Below, piece after piece: positions 1-7,270 of a stretch of 12,469 bases of DNA. The position numbers and the translations under genes are program-made. Positions within the stretch are counted from its first letter, which is position 1. Every line of letters begins with the position of its first letter. The stretch is from an uncultured Phycisphaerales bacterium. GTDB taxonomy: Bacteria > Planctomycetota > Phycisphaerae > Phycisphaerales > SM1A02. The stretch covers positions 1-12,469 of the forward strand of contig CAMPIL010000067.1 of assembly GCA_946886375.1 (NCBI GenBank). The letters are read 5' to 3'. The notes under the pieces were generated by a model. The model worked only from the letters and a program-made list of their open reading frames with translations. It was not told the origin of the DNA and made no database searches.

Positions 1-732
1 GTCGGCGGAATTCTGGAGATGTGCAGCACGCGGCTGTACGGATTCTGGAACTCGCTGACCGAAGCGCTGCACACCGGTCAGCCGCAGAATGAATCCAAAA
101 CCGGCCGAAGCACGTTCGATGCGATCTACGCGACTCCGGAAAGCCTGGAACGATTCCTGAGAGCGATGAGCGGCATCAGTCTGCCCGCCGCGAACGCCAT
201 CGCGCAGAAGTTTCCCTGGACGGAATACAAGACTTTCATTGACATCGGTTGCGCCCAAGGCGCGGTGCCGGTCGCCGTTGCGTCAACGCACAAGCATCTG
301 ACGGGCGGCGGCTACGACCTGCCTGCGGTTCGCCCGATCTTTGAGAAGTACGTCCAGCAACACAATCTGAGCGACCGGCTGCGCTTCGAGGGCGGCAACT
401 TCTTCAAGGACCCGCTGCCCAAAGCAGATGTGCTCATCATGGGCCATATCCTGCACGATTGGAATCTGCAGGAAAAGAAGACGCTGCTGGCGAAGGCGTT
501 CGACGCGCTTCCCGCAGGCGGCGCGCTCATCGTGTACGAAGCGATCATTGATGATGACCGCTCCAAGAATGCGTTCGGCCTGCTGATGAGCCTGAACATG
601 ATCATCGAAACTTCGGGCGGATTCGATTACACCGGCGCTGACTGTCAGAAGTGGATGAAGGAGACGGGCTTTCGGCAGACGCGCGTGGAGCATTTGGCGG
701 GACCGGATTCGATGGTCATCGGCATCAAGTGA
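1..732 (+). CDS. SAM-dependent O-methyltransferase, 5'-truncated by the window edge
   Basis: The frame is open from base 1 and gives 243 visible residues, so the true start and the N-terminal dimerisation/winged-helix part lie upstream. The first residues (VGGILEM, then a Trp-containing stretch and TGQPQNE) match the linker just before the catalytic domain in plant- and bacterial-type O-methyltransferases (Methyltransf_2 family). Motif I is FIDIGCAQG, numbered about 79-87 in the visible protein. A following GYDLP probably contacts the SAM adenosine. The segment [10 protein letters not shown] holds the His-Asp pair (His about 152) that serves as general base in this family. It should methylate a hydroxyl on a small or aromatic acceptor; the substrate cannot be read from sequence. 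The ATG at 19 is an internal Met, not a start, because homology continues upstream of it. No signal peptide is visible in this part, and the protein is expected to be cytoplasmic. Family assignment is firm, pathway unknown. Confidence 0.88.
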   Translation, partial: VGGILEMCSTRLYGFWNSLTEALHTGQPQNESKTGRSTFDAIYATPESLERFLRAMSGISLPAANAIAQKFPWTEYKTFIDIGCAQGAVPVAVASTHKHLTGGGYDLPAVRPIFEKYVQQHNLSDRLRFEGGNFFKDPLPKADVLIMGHILHDWNLQEKKTLLAKAFDALPAGGALIVYEAIIDDDRSKNAFGLLMSLNMIIETSGGFDYTGADCQKWMKETGFRQTRVEHLAGPDSMVIGIK

Positions 733-858
733 CCATCCCAAGAGGCGCATGGAACGCAAAGCCAATCGCAACGTGGAACGGGATGCAGGCCGGGAGTATT
801 CATTGCGAAACTGCATCGAGGCAGAGCGCGCTGACTTGCGTACATCGTTACCTCGGCG

Positions 859-880
859 GCGGCCCTGAAACGCGGGCCGC
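859..880 (+). terminator. GC-rich hairpin, possible terminator of the methyltransferase gene
   Basis: A perfect 7-bp stem, gcggccc (859-865) with gggccgc (874-880), encloses an 8-base loop. It lies about 125 bases after the methyltransferase stop. There is no clear run of T after it (atgcatcaacttt follows), so if it terminates transcription it is not a textbook intrinsic terminator. Confidence 0.3.
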
Positions 881-930
881 ATGCATCAACTTTGAATTGA
901 AGCGACCCTTGGCAGGTGTTCGGTCAGCCG

Positions 931-970
931 GACCATAGTTGCGTTTTTGCTTACATTGCAAACCATGGTC
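931..970. repeat. Inverted repeat with 10-base arms, operator or stem-loop
   Basis: The arms gaccatagtt (931-940) and aaccatggtc (961-970) are complementary at 9 of 10 positions, with one A/C mismatch, around a 20-base spacer that includes a run of five T. It sits in the gene-free stretch about 260 bases before the cytochrome fusion gene. It could be a regulator binding site or an RNA stem. No protein can be assigned. Confidence 0.4.
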
Positions 971-1127
971 CGTCGATTCCCGTCATTGAGGCAAGGCAAC
1001 TCTGAGCCCGCACTGTGGCTTGGCGGCTGTAGGGCATGTTTCACCCCGCCGGGACGATCCGCCCAGTGTGGGCTGGGCCTGGTTTTCGGCCTTGGACATT
1101 AAAGACCTGCAAAGTCACACTTGATGG

Positions 1128-1155
1128 TTGTAGGTCATTCGCCGCGCGGTACACT
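1128..1155 (+). promoter_or_regulatory. Weak sigma-70-like promoter candidate for the cytochrome fusion gene
   Basis: TTGTAG (1128-1133) and TACACT (1150-1155) are separated by 16 bases and lie about 75 bases before the ATG at 1229. Both hexamers are imperfect, and such pairs occur by chance. The position is sensible, and no better pair was seen between 900 and 1228. Confidence 0.2.
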
Positions 1156-1217
1156 GATTTTGCCGGTGAAGCGGTAGCGCGCTTCGAACAGGTCCGGCAG
1201 AACGTAACGGAACTTGC

Positions 1218-1221
1218 GGAG
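1218..1221 (+). promoter_or_regulatory. Shine-Dalgarno GGAG choosing the ATG at 1229
   Basis: GGAG at 1218-1221 lies 7 bases before the ATG at 1229. The longer reading from the TTG at 1214 would overlap this site and has no comparable motif at the right distance, so 1229 is preferred. Confidence 0.5.
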
Positions 1222-1228
1222 CGTGCCG

Positions 1229-3559
1229 ATGCGGACAGGCGCATCACAATGCGCACACTTCCGGGCGCCCGTCAACGCCTCGCTGAGGCAGCGCTGTAAG
1301 CAACTTTTCATCGGGCTGGTGGTGATCTCGCAGTGCTCAATTGCCTCTGGTCAATCCCCTGCCGTCGAGCAGGACATCACATTCTCGCGCGATGTCGCGC
1401 CGATCCTGTTCAAGCGATGCAGCGCATGTCATCACGCCGGCGCCGCGGGCCCTTTCAGTCTCATCTTCTATGAAGATGCAAAAAAGCGCGCTCGTCAGAT
1501 CGCCGAGGTTGTGCAAAGCCGATACATGCCGCCGTGGCTGCCGGAACCCGGGCGCGGCGATTTCACTGACAGCCGGCGTCTGACTGACGACGAAATCGCA
1601 ACGATCGTGCAATGGGTGCAACAGGGCGCCGCTGAAGGCAACCGCGCCGACTTGCCGCCCTCCCCGCAATTCTCAACGGATTGGCTTCTGGGCGAGCCCG
1701 ATATGGTCGTTCGCCTGCCGGAGCCGTACACCCTGCCAGCGGTTGGCCCGGATGTGTTCCGCAACTTCGTGCTGCCGGTGCACGTTCCAGCAGCGCGATA
1801 CGTGCGCGCGGTGGAGTTCCGCATGGATAATCCGCGCGTCGTGCATCATGCGAATTTGAAGATCGATCCGCGGCAGACCGCCCGCCGCGCGGATGCGCGC
1901 GATCCGGAGCCCGGGTTCGAGGGAATGGATTTCGTCGATGCGGACTTCCCCGACGGCCACATTCTCGGCTGGTCGCCGGGCCGAGCGCCGCACCACGCCA
2001 CCGACGGTCTGGCGTGGCGGCTGCTCAAGGGATCGGACCTCGTGCTCATGCTGCACATGCTGCCCAGCGGCAAACCCGAAGTCGTTCAGGCGTCAATCGG
2101 GCTGTACTTCACCGACACGCCGCCGGCACGAACGCCATATTCGCTGCGTCTTGGATCGCAGATCATCAATATCCCCGCAGGCGATGCGGCCCATGTGATC
2201 CAAGACACCTACACCGTTCCGGTCGATGCGGACCTCACCACGATTTTTCCGCATGCCCACTACCTGGCGAAAAACATTGAAGCCCGCGCCACGCTGCCGG
2301 ATGGAACCGAGCAATGGCTGCTGCACATTCCGCGATGGGACTTCAACTGGCAGGATGAATATCGCTGTGCCGAACCCGTTCGCCTGCCCAAGGGCACGAA
2401 GATTTCCGTTCGTCTGACGTACGACAACTCAGCGAGCAACGCGGTGAATCCGCACCAGCCGCCGCGGCGAGTCGTATACGGCCCGCAGTCAAGCGATGAA
2501 ATGGGCGATGTGTGGTTTCAAGTCCTGCCGCGGAATCCTGCTGATCTGCCCGCGCTGATTGCCGATTTCAAGCGCAAGGAACTCGGGGCGGAGATCGCCG
2601 GCTTCGAGCACGCATTGCAACTGCAGCCCGACGCGTACGAGGTGCATGCCTCGCTCGCAGAACGTTATCTCGTTGCCGGCCGCGTTGACGACGCGGTCGA
2701 GCATTTCAAGCGATCGATTTCACTCAACCCAGCATTTGCCGGGGGCCACTGCAACCTTGGCGTCATTCTGCAGATGCGCAATCAGCCGGGACCGGCGATG
2801 GATCATTTGCGCAAGGCGATTCAGGCCGACCCGACGTACGCCGAGGCACATTTGAATCTCGGGCTCGCGCTGCAGTCGCAAGGCAAGCACGCCGAAGCCA
2901 TGCAGTCGATCCGCCGTTCGCTGGAATTGAAGCCTGATCTTGCCGCGGCACACGTGGCGATGGCGAACACATTGGGAAGGCAAGGCTCCATCGATCAGGC
3001 GGCCGCGCATTACCGGGCCGCGCTCGAAATCACTCCAGATGATTCCGCAGTGCGGAACAATCTTGCAGCCGCGCTGCTGGCGAAGGGCGATGTGACCGGC
3101 GCGATTCGCGAGTTTCAACAGGCGCTGGCCGTCAATCCGCAACAACCCGAACCGCACATCGGGCTTGGGCGTGCTTTGCGTCTGGCGGGGCGTCACGATG
3201 AGGCGTTGCGGCACTTTGGTGAAGCGATTCGCTTGCGCGCGGATCATCCCGGATCGCTCACCGGAGCCGCGTGGATTTTGGCGACGCATCCAGTCGCCGA
3301 GCGGCGCGACCCGGCCCAGGCTGTGCGTCTGGCCGAACGCGCGGCACAGTTGACGCAGTACCGCGATCCGGCCGCGCTGGATGTACTGGCCGCCGCGTAC
3401 GCCGCCGCCGGCTCGTTCGATCACGCTGTGCAGGCCGAGCAGGCGGCGATCGAGCTGGCTCGCCGCGCGAATTTCACCGCCGCGGTCGCCGAGTATTCCC
3501 AGCGTTTGAACCGATATCAGAAATCGACGCCGCACATCGAAGTGGCGAACGTGCCGTGA
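1229..3559 (+). CDS. Secreted cytochrome c / copper type II monooxygenase-like / TPR fusion protein
   Basis: The protein has 776 residues when started at ATG 1229. Basic residues followed by a hydrophobic stretch (LFIGLVVISQ, about 26-35) and IASGQ indicate export. A single c-type heme site CSACH (C64, C67, H68) sits in a compact domain; a conserved-looking YMPPW (Met100) could be the distal heme ligand. Residues about 150-435 resemble the two-domain peptidylglycine/dopamine monooxygenase fold. They contain His206-His207 (VVHHA), His276 (LMLHML), His342-x-His344 (FPHAHY) and Met425 (DEMGD), in the order of the CuH and CuM ligands of that family. Residues about 450-745 hold roughly eight TPR units, six of them canonical (for example AEAHLNLGLALQSQGKHAEA). 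Related cytochrome/TPR proteins occur in planctomycetes and acidobacteria, usually without an assigned reaction. Oxidation of a substrate by two coppers with the heme supplying electrons is inference. A TTG start at 1214 is the alternative. The gene appears monocistronic, with terminator-like structure directly after its stop. Confidence 0.82.
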   Translation: MRTGASQCAHFRAPVNASLRQRCKQLFIGLVVISQCSIASGQSPAVEQDITFSRDVAPILFKRCSACHHAGAAGPFSLIFYEDAKKRARQIAEVVQSRYMPPWLPEPGRGDFTDSRRLTDDEIATIVQWVQQGAAEGNRADLPPSPQFSTDWLLGEPDMVVRLPEPYTLPAVGPDVFRNFVLPVHVPAARYVRAVEFRMDNPRVVHHANLKIDPRQTARRADARDPEPGFEGMDFVDADFPDGHILGWSPGRAPHHATDGLAWRLLKGSDLVLMLHMLPSGKPEVVQASIGLYFTDTPPARTPYSLRLGSQIINIPAGDAAHVIQDTYTVPVDADLTTIFPHAHYLAKNIEARATLPDGTEQWLLHIPRWDFNWQDEYRCAEPVRLPKGTKISVRLTYDNSASNAVNPHQPPRRVVYGPQSSDEMGDVWFQVLPRNPADLPALIADFKRKELGAEIAGFEHALQLQPDAYEVHASLAERYLVAGRVDDAVEHFKRSISLNPAFAGGHCNLGVILQMRNQPGPAMDHLRKAIQADPTYAEAHLNLGLALQSQGKHAEAMQSIRRSLELKPDLAAAHVAMANTLGRQGSIDQAAAHYRAALEITPDDSAVRNNLAAALLAKGDVTGAIREFQQALAVNPQQPEPHIGLGRALRLAGRHDEALRHFGEAIRLRADHPGSLTGAAWILATHPVAERRDPAQAVRLAERAAQLTQYRDPAALDVLAAAYAAAGSFDHAVQAEQAAIELARRANFTAAVAEYSQRLNRYQKSTPHIEVANVP

Positions 3560-3561
3560 CT

Positions 3562-3630
3562 TTCGCGCACAAAGAAGCCCAGGGATTGCAATCCCTGGGC
3601 TTCATGGGGGGTTACGTTTTTGTGTGCGAA
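3562..3630. terminator. Nested double hairpin between converging genes, likely bidirectional terminator
   Basis: The core 3574-3603 is a perfect 30-base palindrome (left half gaagcccagggattg), which folds to a stem of up to about 13 bp on either strand. Around it, ttcgcgcacaaa (3562-3573) pairs with tttgtgtgcgaa (3619-3630) over 12 positions, the only deviation being a G/U pair on the plus-strand transcript. A one-sided 15-base bulge (3604-3618) separates the two stems. The structure begins 3 bases after the stop of the plus-strand gene and ends 7 bases before the minus-strand stop codon, so both transcripts would fold it. A short T run (3617-3621) follows the core on the plus strand. Rho-independent termination in both directions is the simplest reading. 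Protection of 3' ends is an alternative. Confidence 0.75.
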
Positions 3631-3636
3631 CTTGTT

Positions 3637-5121
3637 TTAGCGCATCACTTCCAGCGTCAGCGGGTCGCGCAGCGGCAGGTGCGTGACGTCGCCGTTGAAG
3701 AACTCCTGCATGTTGGCCCGGCCGTTCATGTCGCCCTTGGCGATTTCATCCCACTTCCCGACGATCACAATCGCCACCTTGTCCGGGGTGAGATACTTCT
3801 GCGCGGCGCGCTGCACGTCTTGGGCGCTCACCGCCTTGATCTTGTCGCGGTACGTGGCCCAGTAGTCCTTGGGCCGATGGGTCATTTCATCGTTGACGAA
3901 GACCGCGAGCATGCCGGGTTTGGACTCAAACGTGCGCGGAAAGGTCTCGATGTACGAATTCTTCGCGACGTTCAGTTCCTGCTCGCTGACCGGCTCATTG
4001 CGCAGACGGTTGATTTCTTCCATGACGATCTTCGCCGCAAGCGCGACAGTGGGATTCTTGGATTGGTACACCGCCGCGAACTCGCCGGGGTAGTAGACAT
4101 TCGGCGATATGCCCGATGAGGCGTGATACGCGAGGCCTTCATCGCTGCGCACGCGGTTGGTGATGCGGCTGGTGAATCCCCCGCCGCCAAGGATGTTGTT
4201 GGCGATCAGCAGCGGGAAGTAATCCGGGTCATCGCGCGTGATGCTGCGCAGGCCGATGCTGACCTTGCCTTGCGGAATGTCTTTTTCGACGTGGTACACG
4301 CCAGGCGCGAAGGTCGCGCTGGGCGCGGGAGGGTCCGACAGCGCCTCGCCGGTGGACCAGCCTTGGCAGGCCTGTTCGAGTTTGGCCAGCATGTCCTTGA
4401 CGTCGAAATCGCCGGTGACCGCGATGTACATGTGCCCTGCGGTCGGATGGAAGATGCGCTTGTGCATCGCCTTGAGGTCGTCGACCGTGATGGATTCAAC
4501 GGACGCCTGGGTGGGCTCAGCGGCCTCGAAGTGCTCGCGGCCATACAGCAGTGCGTTCCATTCGCGGTTGAGAATTGGATCCGCGTCATCGTTGCGCTGC
4601 TTCAAGGCTTCGATCACTTCGCTCTTGTACACATCCAGCCGATCCTGCTGAAATTGCGGATTGCGGACCATGTCCATGAACAAGGCGAGGCTTTGATCGA
4701 AATTCGACTTGAGGCTGTTGAGCGATGCGCCGGAGGTGGTTGAGCCGCAGAACGTGGCGGCCTGCGCTGCAAGGAAATCAAACTCTTCATCCAAGGCTGC
4801 GGCGTCCAGTTTGCTGCTGCCACCGCGGCGCATCATGGCGCCGGTCGCCCCGGCCAAGCCAACCTTGTCCTTTGGATCGATGTAACTGCCGCCCTTGAAA
4901 CTGAAGGAGAGATTGATGAGGGGGAACTCCTTGCTGGGAGCCATGTACACCACCACGCCGTTAGCCAGCGTGTGCCGGAAGTTGGAAGCCTTGGGCGTCT
5001 CAAACTTCAGCGGGGCGAAGGTGATCTGGTCTGGATGCGGCGGAACGTCGGCCGAGGCCACGCCGACCACGCCTGCGGCAAGGAGCGAAACAGAAAGAAC
5101 CGTTCGGGTGAAAAATCGCAT
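3637..5121 (-). CDS. M16 family peptidase-like protein, zinc motif lost, substrate-binding subunit
   Basis: The protein has 494 residues, a typical length for a bacterial M16B subunit. It begins with a clear signal peptide (RTVLSVSLLAAGVVGVASA, cut near 24), so it acts in the periplasm. Two M16 halves are visible: residues about 45-235 and 275-460. At the place where active members read HxxEH this one reads GLAGATGAMM, with Gly91, Gly94 and Ala95 replacing His, Glu and His, so it cannot bind the catalytic zinc. The C-terminal half keeps the glycine-rich loop (LGGGGFTSR) and the segment RSDEGLAY with Arg325 and Tyr332, the pair that positions substrate in the family. It lies 58 bases downstream of an M16 gene that has the zinc motif, on the same strand. 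By analogy with mitochondrial processing peptidase and the Sphingomonas SPH2681/SPH2682 enzyme, it should be the non-zinc partner of a heterodimer. Substrates are unknown. Confidence 0.9.
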   Translation of the reverse strand: MRFFTRTVLSVSLLAAGVVGVASADVPPHPDQITFAPLKFETPKASNFRHTLANGVVVYMAPSKEFPLINLSFSFKGGSYIDPKDKVGLAGATGAMMRRGGSSKLDAAALDEEFDFLAAQAATFCGSTTSGASLNSLKSNFDQSLALFMDMVRNPQFQQDRLDVYKSEVIEALKQRNDDADPILNREWNALLYGREHFEAAEPTQASVESITVDDLKAMHKRIFHPTAGHMYIAVTGDFDVKDMLAKLEQACQGWSTGEALSDPPAPSATFAPGVYHVEKDIPQGKVSIGLRSITRDDPDYFPLLIANNILGGGGFTSRITNRVRSDEGLAYHASSGISPNVYYPGEFAAVYQSKNPTVALAAKIVMEEINRLRNEPVSEQELNVAKNSYIETFPRTFESKPGMLAVFVNDEMTHRPKDYWATYRDKIKAVSAQDVQRAAQKYLTPDKVAIVIVGKWDEIAKGDMNGRANMQEFFNGDVTHLPLRDPLTLEVMR

Positions 5122-5179
5122 GGGTTTATCCGTCTGGATTTGACGTTGTGGGGAGTTTTTCGGGCAATGCGGGTCAGGA

Positions 5180-6976
5180 TCATTCAGACTTGCCGGCGTT
5201 CAGCGATTCGATTTTCTCGCGCAGTTTCTTGAGCACGTACTTCATGCCGTCGATCGCGCCCGGCGGCATCTGGTCCTTGCGTGATTCCATCATGGGCATT
5301 GAGGCTTCGATCTGCGAGAGCATGGCCTGAAGTTCCGCCGGGTCGTCCTTACTCTCGATGTACTTGAGCGCGGGCGTGACCATTTGCGCGCGGATGCTCG
5401 GATCGATCGCAGCCAGTTCCGGATCATCCGCCGCCCCGGTCCCCGCCTTGCGTGTGTAGATCGCAACACTGCGATTGGTGGGCTCAAAGTATTTCTTGGC
5501 CACGCGCTGAATGTCCTCGGGCATGACAGTCTGCAGCTTGGTGGGACTTTCGTTGATGTATTCCCAGCCGCCCAGGCCTTCGTAATAGCCCAGTTGCAGC
5601 ATGAGGAAGAAGTTGTTCTGCAGCCGGCGGTAGGCTTCCGCAGCGATCTGGTTTTTCACCTTCTGCAGTTCGCGTTCGCCAACCGGTTCACTTTGCAATC
5701 TGGCCAGTTCCTCGTACCAGGCGGCTTCAAGTTGCTCGGGCGTGGCGTCGCCTTTGACTTCGGCGTCAAACGAGAACGACCCGGCGTACTTGCTCGGCCC
5801 GCCAAAGGCGGACGATGACGCCGATGCGCCCGACGCGATCTTCTTGCCCTCGACCATCGCCTTGTACAACCGCCCCGTGCGCCCGTTCAACACGCGCGAC
5901 ATGACTTCCAACGCGAAACTGTCGGCATGATTGAACGGCACCGCGTGATAGCGCACCTCGATCTGCGGCTGGCAATCGCACTGGGCGTACATACGCTGCT
6001 CTGAATTCTGGTGCATCTCCAGCGTGACGACTGGCGGCGGCTCCTGCTCGCCGCGCTTCAAGCGGCTGAAGTACTCCTTGATGACCGGCTTCACCGCCGC
6101 AGGATCGAAATCGCCCACGATCACGCCGACCAGATTGTTCGGCCGGTAATAGATGTTGAAGTATCGCTGGGCTTCTTCCATCGTGTAACTGTTGAGATCG
6201 CTCGTCCAGCCGATCACCGGCCAGGAGTACGGCGAAGACTGCCAGAACATGGCGTCGAACTGCTCCTGGAAGATGCCCGTTGGTGTGGATTCGGTGCGCA
6301 GCCGGCGCTCCTCGTGCACCACATCGCGCTCAGAATAGAACTCGCGGAAGACCGAATTGTTCAGGCGATCCGATTCCATCCACGCCCACAGTTCAAACTT
6401 GTTGCTAGGCACGTTGATGAAATAGAAAGTGAGATCATTGGTGGTGAAGGCGTTCATGCCCGAGCCGCCCAACTTGGTGTAGACCGAATCGAACTCGTTC
6501 TTCACGATCGCCTTGGCGTGTGCATCCATGAGCGATTTGAGTTCGGCGCGAAGGGCCTTCAGTTCTTCGGTGTCATTGGCGGGATCCCACGGGTCATCGA
6601 TCTCTCCCGCCTTGTATCGCTTGTACTGGGTGTTCCAGACCAGCGCGTTGATCTTGTCCTTGACGGCTTTCTGCTTCGCCATGAACTCGTGGTCTTTGGC
6701 GGCGTCGCGCGTGCCGATGGTGTCGGTGCCCTTGAACATCATGTGCTCAAAGAAGTGGCTGATGCCGGTGATGCCTGGCCGTTCGTTCACGCTGCCCACC
6801 TTCGCAAGCCATCCGGCGGCGATGTTGTTGGGCTGATCGGTTCGCGGCACGAGCAGAAACTTCATGCCGTTGTCCAAGGTGAAGGTCTCCACCTGCACCT
6901 GCTGGGCGGCCGCCGGGCGGCACACCGCGATGGCCAAGACGATGACGCTGAATTGAACAAGCAGACTGCGACGCAT
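5180..6976 (-). CDS. M16 family zinc metallopeptidase, catalytic subunit
   Basis: The protein has 598 residues from ATG 6976, which follows a GGAG motif and opens a signal peptide (MRRSLLVQFSVIVLAIAV…AAAQQ). A TTG-led extension to 7150 adds 58 low-complexity residues before the signal peptide and is rejected. Zinc motif HFFEH is at 74-78 (His74, Glu77, His78), within GISHFFEHMMFKGT. The third ligand is probably Glu223 in ERDVVHEERR. A charged, helical insert of about 70 residues (roughly 92-165) separates the motif from the third ligand. The C-terminal M16 half (about 315-510) lacks the usual Arg/Tyr pair: the aligned stretch GRLYKAMVEGKKIAS has Val374 and Ser382 instead, which the downstream partner supplies. 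A helical charged tail follows from about 535 to 598. First gene of a two-gene operon; expected to cleave peptides in the periplasm as a heterodimer. Confidence 0.92.
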   Translation of the reverse strand: MRRSLLVQFSVIVLAIAVCRPAAAQQVQVETFTLDNGMKFLLVPRTDQPNNIAAGWLAKVGSVNERPGITGISHFFEHMMFKGTDTIGTRDAAKDHEFMAKQKAVKDKINALVWNTQYKRYKAGEIDDPWDPANDTEELKALRAELKSLMDAHAKAIVKNEFDSVYTKLGGSGMNAFTTNDLTFYFINVPSNKFELWAWMESDRLNNSVFREFYSERDVVHEERRLRTESTPTGIFQEQFDAMFWQSSPYSWPVIGWTSDLNSYTMEEAQRYFNIYYRPNNLVGVIVGDFDPAAVKPVIKEYFSRLKRGEQEPPPVVTLEMHQNSEQRMYAQCDCQPQIEVRYHAVPFNHADSFALEVMSRVLNGRTGRLYKAMVEGKKIASGASASSSAFGGPSKYAGSFSFDAEVKGDATPEQLEAAWYEELARLQSEPVGERELQKVKNQIAAEAYRRLQNNFFLMLQLGYYEGLGGWEYINESPTKLQTVMPEDIQRVAKKYFEPTNRSVAIYTRKAGTGAADDPELAAIDPSIRAQMVTPALKYIESKDDPAELQAMLSQIEASMPMMESRKDQMPPGAIDGMKYVLKKLREKIESLNAGKSE

Positions 6977-6982
6977 TCGGGA

Positions 6983-6986
6983 CTCC
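6983..6986 (-). promoter_or_regulatory. Shine-Dalgarno GGAG choosing the start at 6976
   Basis: On the minus strand the sequence reads ctGGAGtcccgaATG, giving GGAG 6 bases before the ATG. It supports 6976 over the upstream TTG at 7150. Confidence 0.6.
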
Positions 6987-7140
6987 AGGGGCGTTGGAAA
7001 AGGTGGCAAAGTCAGGCCGTGCGATCTTGGGGAGGGAGAAACTATATATGGCGGGTCGAGGTCCGCGATTCGATTGGAAGGCAAATTCGTGCAGATTGGC
7101 GTTCCGTACGTGCGTGTCAACCAGTTCGGCAGATGTACGC

Positions 7141-7187
7141 CCGAGAGCAATCAATGGCGATTTCGGCAGAAAAATCAAGGCTCTCGG
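7141..7187. repeat. Nested inverted repeat in the divergent region
   Basis: ccgagagc (7141-7148) and gctctcgg (7180-7187) are perfectly complementary 8-base arms. Inside them gattt (7159-7163) and aaatc (7172-7176) form a second 5-bp arm pair around an 8-base loop. The outer right arm overlaps the palindrome ctcggccgag (7183-7192). It lies about 85 bases before the ATG at 7271, so it could be a regulator site for either direction or a leader stem-loop of the plus-strand transcript. Confidence 0.4.
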
Positions 7188-7260
7188 CCGAGGATGCGAT
7201 ATAGTTGTTGGATTCCAAGTGATGATGCCACAAGGACTTGGAGCGATGTGCGGGATCATC

Positions 7261-7265
7261 AGGAG
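7261..7265 (+). promoter_or_regulatory. Shine-Dalgarno AGGAG choosing the start at 7271
   Basis: AGGAG at 7261-7265 is 5 bases before the ATG at 7271. The upstream TTG at 7238 lacks an equally good site and would place 11 extra residues before the signal peptide. Confidence 0.65.
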
Positions 7266-7270
7266 CGGAC

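Larger units (their letters stand above)
733..1228. other. Intergenic stretch of about 500 bases with no convincing gene
   Basis: Between the methyltransferase stop and the cytochrome fusion gene no frame shows recognisable domains, a good start site or family resemblance. Short open frames (for example 651-938 and 1036-1299) either overlap the flanking genes or carry random-looking protein. The stretch does hold a GC-rich hairpin (859-880), a long inverted repeat (931-970) and a weak promoter-like pair (1128-1155), listed separately. I see no tRNA-like cloverleaf and no riboswitch I recognise. A small RNA cannot be excluded. Confidence 0.6.
6977..7270. promoter_or_regulatory. Divergent promoter region between the M16 operon and the plus-strand trio
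   Basis: This 294-base gap separates two oppositely transcribed gene groups, so promoters for both must lie here. The AT-rich run tatatat (7043-7049) is a possible -10 element for the minus-strand operon about 70 bases before its start, without a clear -35. On the other side gatatagt (7197-7204) is a possible -10 for the plus-strand genes, also without a good -35. A nested inverted repeat at 7141-7187 and the 10-base palindrome ctcggccgag (7183-7192) are possible operator or leader structures. No coding sequence is supported here: the frames that cross it are TTG extensions of the flanking genes or antisense to them. Confidence 0.45.

Noticed and set aside
1036..1299. Plus-strand frame of 87 codons before and into the cytochrome fusion gene
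   Set aside because: It overlaps the start of a well-supported gene, has no Shine-Dalgarno and no recognisable protein features.
2720..3535. Minus-strand open frame of 271 codons opposite the TPR array
   Set aside because: The plus strand has clear TPR repeats there; the antisense protein shows no family features.
3574..3603. The perfect palindrome as a transposon end or attachment site
   Set aside because: There is no transposase or integrase nearby, no second copy in the window and no target duplication. Its position between convergent stops fits termination better.
3271..4119. Plus-strand open frame of 282 codons crossing the end of the cytochrome fusion gene
   Set aside because: It runs through the end of one real gene, the terminator hairpin and the antisense of another, and has Arg-rich, domain-free protein.
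6977..7150. N-terminal extension of the M16 catalytic protein from a TTG at 7150
   Set aside because: It would bury a good signal peptide behind 58 proline-rich residues, while ATG 6976 has GGAG at the right distance.
6011..7204. Long plus-strand open frame of 397 codons over the M16 catalytic gene
   Set aside because: It is antisense to a gene with a signal peptide and HFFEH motif. Its protein is His/Val/Arg-rich with no recognisable domain, a typical shadow in high-GC DNA.
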